Of a DNA stretch of 11,526 bases, positions 7,210 to 11,526 are shown piece by piece (within the stretch, counting starts at the first letter, position 1; each line of letters starts with the position of its first letter). The translations under genes were made by a program, and so were the position numbers. Origin of the DNA: Candidatus Neoflavobacterium equi (GTDB lineage Bacteria; Bacteroidota; Bacteroidia; Flavobacteriales; Flavobacteriaceae); contig JAGHSS010000296.1 in NCBI GenBank assembly GCA_018065745.1, positions 1-11,526 of the forward strand, in the 5' to 3' direction. Under the pieces are notes generated by a model. The model was not told where the DNA came from. It saw nothing but the letters and a program-made list of their open reading frames with translations, and searched no databases.

Positions 7210-7950
7210 ATGTCTATTTCTCCGGATTTTAAATCCATACATGAACAGGAATGGGAAATCAATTTTACCCAATGCACAGCTAACGGATTTTTAAAATACA
7301 CAGAACTAAGCAACCTTTTCCAACTCACGGCATCAAAACATTCTGACAATGGTGGAATGAGCTTTTATGAGATGCAAAAGAATGCACAGGCTTGGGTTTT
7401 GAGTAGAATTCGCATTGAGATTGACCAAATGCCCAAATGGGGAGATGTCGTGACCGTCAGAACCTGGATTGAGTATTTGGACAACGGACGTTCCATCAGA
7501 AACATTCAGATGGATCTCAACGGGAAGAAAATGGCTGGCGCATCCAGTCTTTGGGCGGTTTTGAACACAGATTTGCGCAAGAATGAACCCTTGGCAATCA
7601 ACTCAGATCACCTGACCAGATATCCTGATTTAAAAGCCACAGCTCAACCTTTTGACCGTGTCAATTACACCATAGACACTCAATTAATTACTGAAAAAAA
7701 GGTGGTTTTGTCAGATTTAGACATCGTCAACCACGTCAACAACGTCAAGTATTTGGAGTGGTGTTTGGACGCCTATGATCCTACCAAAATCTTTGGACAA
7801 CAGATTCAGTCTATCGACATGAATTTCCTGAGAGAATTGAATCTTGGAGATCAAATATCGCTTGAAAAAGCAGAACACGACAACCAAACACTTTTCACAG
7901 TTATCAAGAATAAGAAGGTGAGTTTTGCAGCTCAAATTCAATGGAAATAA
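7210..7950 (+). CDS. Acyl-ACP thioesterase (Fat family, tandem hotdog)
   Basis: This 246-residue cytoplasmic protein belongs to the FatA/FatB-like acyl-ACP thioesterases, which release free fatty acids from acyl carrier protein. Two hotdog folds are recognisable. The first (about residues 10-130) includes the central-helix region around NGGMSFYEMQKNAQAWVL and VTVRTWIEYLDNGRS. The second (about 150-246) includes HVNNVKYLEW at 175-184 and Cys185. The active-site strip reads D171-I-V-N-H175. In plant enzymes as I recall them it is D-x-N-x-H, so the catalytic Asn position is Val173 and Asn174 sits one place later. Either the flavobacterial clade uses a shifted geometry or the catalysis differs. 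It is the last gene of the operon and a terminator begins 5 nt after its stop. Confidence 0.9.
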   Translation: MSISPDFKSIHEQEWEINFTQCTANGFLKYTELSNLFQLTASKHSDNGGMSFYEMQKNAQAWVLSRIRIEIDQMPKWGDVVTVRTWIEYLDNGRSIRNIQMDLNGKKMAGASSLWAVLNTDLRKNEPLAINSDHLTRYPDLKATAQPFDRVNYTIDTQLITEKKVVLSDLDIVNHVNNVKYLEWCLDAYDPTKIFGQQIQSIDMNFLRELNLGDQISLEKAEHDNQTLFTVIKNKKVSFAAQIQWK

Positions 7951-7954
7951 CACC

Positions 7955-7978
7955 AACCTCCCCTGTGGAGGTTTTTTT
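7955..7978 (+). terminator. Intrinsic terminator of the yggS-thioesterase operon
   Basis: AACCTCC (7955-7961) pairs perfectly with GGAGGTT (7967-7973) around a 5-nt loop. A run of seven T (7972-7978) overlaps the end of the stem. It lies just after the thioesterase stop and closes the five-gene operon. Confidence 0.9.
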
Positions 7979-8010
7979 GTGTTTTATCTCAAGATAACAT
8001 CAAAAAACAC
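7979..8010 (+). repeat. Nested inverted repeats upstream of the universal stress gene
   Basis: An outer repeat GTGTTTT (7979-7985) and AAAACAC (8004-8010) encloses an inner dyad TTATCT-CA-AGATAA (7984-7997). It lies between the operon terminator and the stress gene, so it could be an operator or RNA structure, or only low-complexity coincidence. No consensus -7 box is visible from here to the ATG at 8076. Confidence 0.3.
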
Positions 8011-8075
8011 AGGTTTTCACACAATAAAAAAGGCAGAAAATACGTATATCTATACAGACCCTAATGCTGTAAATT

Positions 8076-8936
8076 ATGAAAAAAATTGTCTTTGTTACTG
8101 ATTTGAGTGAAGCCTCCAAAAACGCCAGCCTCTATGCTTTTCAGATGGCTGAAGCATTGGACTGCAAATTGGTAATGTTACATATATACAAATTCCAATC
8201 TGTACCTCTGTTGCTGTGTCCTCAAGAGATTAAGCCCACTTACACCCCATTTGAATTGGAGCGTTTGGAGCATTTTGTCCAAGAGATGAAACAGTTGCGA
8301 ATCAAGGCAGATGCCCTGGGTTACCGCAATGTTCAGGTGGAGCACGTCTTCAAAAGTGGAGACGCCGTGATGACCATTCAGGAGATGGTGGAGAAAGAAG
8401 ACCTTAAAATGTTCATTATGGGCATCAAGAGGGAAAACAATTTGAAACAATCCGTTACCGGGTCTGTCAGCGGTGCGACGCTCTTAAAAACAAAAGTTAT
8501 GGTAGTTGGTATTCCGGACGGCACCCCATTTAATCAGGGCATTGACTCCGTGACCTTCACCACCAGATTCCGTGAAAAGGACAAGAAAGCCTTTGAAATT
8601 GCCTCCAAGATGGCCCTTCAATTGGGAGTGCCTATCCGCATTGTATACATCAAAACCAACGAAACAGACGTTCCTGCACCAATCATTCAAAACTGGCGTG
8701 ATATCTATGAAAATGAATACACACAGGTGCAAGTGATTGAAAACTCAAACGTGAATCAAGGAATTTTGGATTATTTAGCAATCAACCAAAACACTCTATT
8801 AACCGTTTTACACTACAAGCGCAACTTCCTACTCACCATTTTCGAGAAGAGTTTCACAGAAAAAATAGCCGCACTGGTCCAAGTACCCGTTTTGATCATT
8901 CAGAGCGATGAAATCCCAGATGCCGCCACCTATTAA
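8076..8936 (+). CDS. Universal stress protein, two tandem UspA domains
   Basis: This 286-residue cytoplasmic protein has two UspA folds. Domain 1 (about 1-147) starts with KKIVFVTDLSEASKNA, the typical first strand with its acidic residue. It ends with a nucleotide-binding-like segment, MGIKR then nine residues then GS, in which the second Gly of the usual G-x2-G-x9-G-S/T motif is Arg. Domain 2 (about 150-286) has degenerated in the same place: HYKRNFLLTIFEKSFTEKI has no glycine pattern, so it probably does not bind ATP. This two-domain form is common in Flavobacteriia. A role in stress or starvation adaptation is known only at family level. The gene stands alone between two terminators, with the two-component system convergent downstream. 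Confidence 0.9.
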   Translation: MKKIVFVTDLSEASKNASLYAFQMAEALDCKLVMLHIYKFQSVPLLLCPQEIKPTYTPFELERLEHFVQEMKQLRIKADALGYRNVQVEHVFKSGDAVMTIQEMVEKEDLKMFIMGIKRENNLKQSVTGSVSGATLLKTKVMVVGIPDGTPFNQGIDSVTFTTRFREKDKKAFEIASKMALQLGVPIRIVYIKTNETDVPAPIIQNWRDIYENEYTQVQVIENSNVNQGILDYLAINQNTLLTVLHYKRNFLLTIFEKSFTEKIAALVQVPVLIIQSDEIPDAATY

Positions 8937-8937
8937 C

Positions 8938-8962
8938 AAATACCCTATGGGTATTTTTTTTT
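8938..8962 (+). terminator. Intrinsic terminator of the universal stress gene
   Basis: AAATACCC (8938-8945) pairs perfectly with GGGTATTT (8949-8956) around a 3-nt loop. The T run covers 8954-8962. It starts 2 nt after the stop codon. The A/T ends of the stem leave some bidirectional potential. Confidence 0.88.
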
Positions 8963-8967
8963 GTTTT

Positions 8968-9067
8968 GGGCGTTCCCCAAACCTGCGCTTCACTTGGTTT
9001 GCGTCGGGTTTTCCGCTATATCTTTTTTTGCTTCACAAAAAAAGGATGCCGCTGCAACCCCTAACGC
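8968..9067. repeat. Palindromic two-hairpin element, probable dispersed intergenic repeat
   Basis: This 100-bp non-coding element starts GGGCGTTCCCC and ends CCCCTAACGC, so GCGTT/AACGC form imperfect terminal inverted repeats. Inside are two hairpins: CAAACC (8978-8983) with GGTTTG (8996-9001), and TTTTTTTG (9023-9030) with CAAAAAAA (9036-9043), the latter flanked by CCGCTATATC on the left and GGATGCCGC on the right. It is richer in GC at its ends than its surroundings. From memory, elements with this GGGCGTT, CCGCTATATC, GGATGCCGC, CCTAACGC skeleton recur between genes in many Flavobacteriia genomes, like REP sequences. There is only one copy in the window, so the repeat status rests on recall. 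It lies between convergent genes, a usual place for such elements. Confidence 0.6.
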
Positions 9068-9155
9068 AGTACACCCCCAAAACAAGCTGTTTTACCACCT
9101 TTTATCAAATCCATCACACCACTCTCATTAAAAACTCAAACGTTCCCTATAGGCC
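9068..9155. other. Intergenic stretch with no recognised feature
   Basis: Between the repeat element and the minus-strand terminator there is only a short hairpin, AAAACA (9079-9084) with TGTTTT (9088-9093), which has no convincing T run. I see no gene or promoter. Confidence 0.5.
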
Positions 9156-9189
9156 AAAAAAAAACAGCCGATTCCACATCAGCTGTTTT
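9156..9189 (-). terminator. Intrinsic terminator of the two-component operon
   Basis: Plus-strand AAAACAGC (9161-9168) pairs with GCTGTTTT (9182-9189). On the minus strand this is an 8-bp stem followed by a run of nine T, the complement of A9156-9164. It lies 34 nt beyond the response regulator stop. Confidence 0.85.
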
Positions 9190-9222
9190 CTATATTGTAT
9201 TCCCTATACCTTTTAAACTGTA

Positions 9223-9939
9223 TTATTCAGATACTTTAGTTTTGTCAACCAATCTGAATCCTTCACCATGAATGTTTAAAATTTCCACATTTTCATCCAT
9301 TTTCAAGTACTTACGCAATTTTGCAATATAAACGTCCATACTTCTTGAAGTAAAGTAATTGTCATCTCTCCAGATTTTTGTCAATGCTAATTCTCTTGGC
9401 ATCAAGTCATTTTCATGAAGTGCTAACATTTTTAATAATTCGTTCTCTTTTGGAGATAATTTTATTGGCTCTTGATCTGGGAAAGTCAAAAATCTCAATT
9501 TAGAATTCAAATGGAATCTACCAATTTCAAACTCAAATTTCGTGTTGTCTGTCTTCACCTCAGAAGCTTTGCGTTGTAAAATCGCACGGATTTTCATCAA
9601 CAATACTTCAGAATCAAATGGCTTGTTCAAATAGTCATCAGCCCCAACTTTATATCCTTTCAACACATCCTCTTTCATAGATTTTGCCGTCAAAAAGATG
9701 ATTGGAATTTCTTTATTTTTATCTCTAATTTCTCTAGCCAATGTGTACCCGTCTTTGTAAGGCATCATCACGTCAAGAATACATAAATCAAACGTATCTT
9801 TTTTAAACTTTTCAAAACCTTCCATACCATTCTTAGCCAAAACAACTTCAAAGTCGTTTATCATAAGATAATCCTTAAGAACAGCACCAAAATTTGGGTC
9901 ATCTTCTACTAATAGAATTTTTTTGTTCATTACATCCAT
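9223..9939 (-). CDS. OmpR/PhoB-family response regulator transcription factor
   Basis: This 238-residue DNA-binding regulator is RprY-like. The receiver domain (about 5-122) has the acidic pair Asp13 and Asp14, phosphoacceptor Asp56 in LCILDVMMP, Thr84 in FLTAK and Lys106 in NKPF, so it should be phosphorylated normally. The C-terminal winged helix (about 135-235) includes LSPKENELLKML, the recognition helix region SRSMDVYIAKLRKYL and the wing NIHGEGFRL. Translation may begin at the ATG ending at 9939 or three codons later at 9930 (MNKKILLVEDD); the second resembles other family members more. The gene follows the kinase stop by 7 nt, so the kinase is its natural partner. The target genes cannot be read from the window. 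Confidence 0.95.
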   Translation of the reverse strand: MDVMNKKILLVEDDPNFGAVLKDYLMINDFEVVLAKNGMEGFEKFKKDTFDLCILDVMMPYKDGYTLAREIRDKNKEIPIIFLTAKSMKEDVLKGYKVGADDYLNKPFDSEVLLMKIRAILQRKASEVKTDNTKFEFEIGRFHLNSKLRFLTFPDQEPIKLSPKENELLKMLALHENDLMPRELALTKIWRDDNYFTSRSMDVYIAKLRKYLKMDENVEILNIHGEGFRLVDKTKVSE

Positions 9940-9946
9940 GTTTTTT

Positions 9947-11526
9947 TTAATTTATTAATGGCATTTTTATTGTGAAGGTTGATCCCTTCCCTTTTTCACT
10001 TTCTACATCAATCTGACCTTTATGGTCATCCACAATTTTCTTTACGTAAGCCAAACCTAAACCGTGCCCTTTGACATTGTGAATGTCTCCAGTGTGTTCA
10101 CGATAGAATTTTTCAAACACTCTTTTCAAAGCCACCTTACTCATTCCCTGTCCGTGGTCTCTAACTTTAATGAACAGAAACTCTTTACTGTTTTCTGTAG
10201 ACACTTCAATTTGAGGTACTTCTGGAGAATATTTTATTGCATTATCCAATATATTAACAATAACGTTGGTAAAGTGCATATTATTTATAAGAGCTAAAGA
10301 ATTATTTGCTTTTAGAGATACATCAATCTTTCCGCCGCGATCTTCAACAATTAAGTTAACGTGTTCCACTGCATCTTTGATGATTGAATGAACCTCAAAA
10401 GGTTGTTTTTCAAAATCAACCTCGTTGCGTTCAAGTTTAGATATCTGCAAGACATTGTCCACTTGAGCGTGCATTCTTTTATTCTCATCCTTAATCATGT
10501 TAAGGTATTTCATCACCTTTTCAGGATCAGAGAATATTTTAGGATTTTTAATAGCATCCAAAGCTAGATTAATAGTCGCAATCGGTGTTTTAAACTCATG
10601 CGTCATATTGTTGATGAAATCTGATTTAATCTCAGAGATCTGTTTTTGCTTGATCAACTGGTGTAGTGCACTGAAATAAGCAACTACAATAACCAAAGTG
10701 AACAACAAGGTCAAAAGCGTGATCCCTATCAAAGAAGAGAACAGGTATTTTGACTTGTTTGGAAAACTAACTAAAAGTTGAAATTTAGAAGAATTCTCAT
10801 TGTCCATAAATACAGGTATTGAATAGGTTGTATTTTGGTCGTAGAAAAAATTCTCAGATTTCACTTTTGTAGCCAGTCCATTGCTGTAAATTGCAAATTC
10901 AAATGGTGTTTTCACCCCATAATTGGTCAATTCAGCATCCAATAGGAATTGCAAGCGCTCTTTAGAGATACGGTCTGTAATGGGCTTTAACGCAACAATG
11001 TCTTTGAAATAAATATCAAATGTTGTGCGGTCCAAGATGTCCATAGAACCCGATTTTTCAATGGTGATGTCTGGCAATACATTTTTCTTCATAGAAGCAT
11101 TGTCCATCACATTACCGCTGTAAACCTCAGTCTTTCTCTTTGCAGAGAAACTTTTGATCTTCCCAGAGTCAGCATTTTTTTCAAAAAAAGAACGATTTAA
11201 ATTGTAATCCTCCAACACAATGGTGTTGGAATATATTATTTGTTCATTAGTAGCAGGATCACGCTCCATAAAAAGGTATTCTTTCAAATCTTTTTTCTGA
11301 GGTGCAGTACCAATGCTGTCTTTTAATAGATTGTATTTTTTAACAAATTCAGTAGCTTCTTGTTGTTGCAGCTTTTCAGAAACAATACCTATTACCTGGG
11401 TAATATGGTATTTAAATTGATCTTCATTGTTGTGGTAAGAGGAGTCAATCCAATACGACTGCACGACAATAATTCCCAACAAAGAAAAACTCATCAAGAA
11501 AACAAGAATCCTGAAACGTATTTTAT
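9947..11526 (-). CDS. Membrane sensor histidine kinase, 5' end outside the window
   Basis: The reading frame stays open to the right edge. A TTG at 11497 and an ATG at 11494 are possible starts, but the nine codons before them read KIRFRILVF, a typical positively charged beginning of the first membrane helix. The true start is therefore probably just beyond 11526, and about 525 residues are visible. The order is: TM1 (around LGIIVVQSYWI), a roughly 240-residue extracytoplasmic sensor region of no recognised family, TM2 (around ITLLTLLFTLVIVVAYF), then directly a HisKA domain without an evident HAMP. The phosphoacceptor His is in NNMTHEFKTP (codon 10600-10598). The HATPase domain shows the N box NILDNAIKYSP, G1 DHGQGM, F box FEKFYR and G2 GHGLGLAYV. 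It is RprX-like, pairs with the downstream response regulator, and its signal is unknown. Confidence 0.93.
   Translation of the reverse strand, partial: KIRFRILVFLMSFSLLGIIVVQSYWIDSSYHNNEDQFKYHITQVIGIVSEKLQQQEATEFVKKYNLLKDSIGTAPQKKDLKEYLFMERDPATNEQIIYSNTIVLEDYNLNRSFFEKNADSGKIKSFSAKRKTEVYSGNVMDNASMKKNVLPDITIEKSGSMDILDRTTFDIYFKDIVALKPITDRISKERLQFLLDAELTNYGVKTPFEFAIYSNGLATKVKSENFFYDQNTTYSIPVFMDNENSSKFQLLVSFPNKSKYLFSSLIGITLLTLLFTLVIVVAYFSALHQLIKQKQISEIKSDFINNMTHEFKTPIATINLALDAIKNPKIFSDPEKVMKYLNMIKDENKRMHAQVDNVLQISKLERNEVDFEKQPFEVHSIIKDAVEHVNLIVEDRGGKIDVSLKANNSLALINNMHFTNVIVNILDNAIKYSPEVPQIEVSTENSKEFLFIKVRDHGQGMSKVALKRVFEKFYREHTGDIHNVKGHGLGLAYVKKIVDDHKGQIDVESEKGKGSTFTIKMPLIN

Noticed and set aside
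9079..9093. Short hairpin AAAACA-AGC-TGTTTT as a terminator
   Set aside because: The stem is only 6 bp and A/T-rich, the T run is short and broken, and proper terminators already serve both neighbouring genes.
8908..9216. 102-codon plus-strand open frame after the stress gene
   Set aside because: It starts inside the stress gene, runs through its terminator, the palindromic element and the opposing terminator, and its product is low-complexity with no recognisable motif.

Overview
The window is AT-rich DNA that looks like a Flavobacteriia (Bacteroidetes) chromosome. The signs are perfect TAnnTTTG -7 promoter boxes with TTG -33 elements, almost no Shine-Dalgarno sequences, A-rich leaders, tight gene packing, and proteins that read like standard flavobacterial housekeeping types. 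No tRNA, rRNA, CRISPR array, transposase or phage gene is visible. The window looks like ordinary core chromosome; I found no convincing new multi-gene defence or mobile system.

Layout, left to right. (1) 1-2048: a promoter drives a Gfo/Idh/MocA oxidoreductase and a 3-hydroxybutyryl-CoA dehydrogenase (22 nt gap), closed by a strong intrinsic terminator. (2) 2103-3323: a DUF1015 protein of unknown role with a TTG start. (3) 3349-7978: a second clear promoter, overlapped by a 13-bp palindrome, precedes a tight five-gene operon: yggS (PLP homeostasis), a DnaQ-like exonuclease fused to a UvrC-like region, a voltage-gated-type K+ channel with a C-terminal zinc ribbon, miaA (tRNA modification) and an acyl-ACP thioesterase. 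Junctions are 11 nt, 2 nt, a 4-nt ATGA overlap and 2 nt, and an intrinsic terminator closes the operon. (4) 8076-8962: a monocistronic two-domain universal stress protein with its own terminator. (5) 8968-9067: a two-hairpin palindromic element that resembles a dispersed repeat of flavobacterial intergenic regions. (6) 9156-11526, minus strand: a two-component system, histidine kinase then OmpR-type response regulator, ending in its own terminator and convergent with the stress protein gene. The kinase frame stays open to the right edge, so its true start is outside the window.

The genes do not form one pathway. The 3407-7950 operon joins cofactor homeostasis, DNA processing, ion transport, tRNA maturation and fatty-acid release, as is common in conserved housekeeping clusters. 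The points most worth a second look are the nuclease fusion (a UvrC-style four-cysteine cluster kept while GIY-YIG residues are altered), the zinc ribbon on the K+ channel, the shifted active-site Asn in the thioesterase, the intergenic repeat, and the palindrome over the operon promoter.
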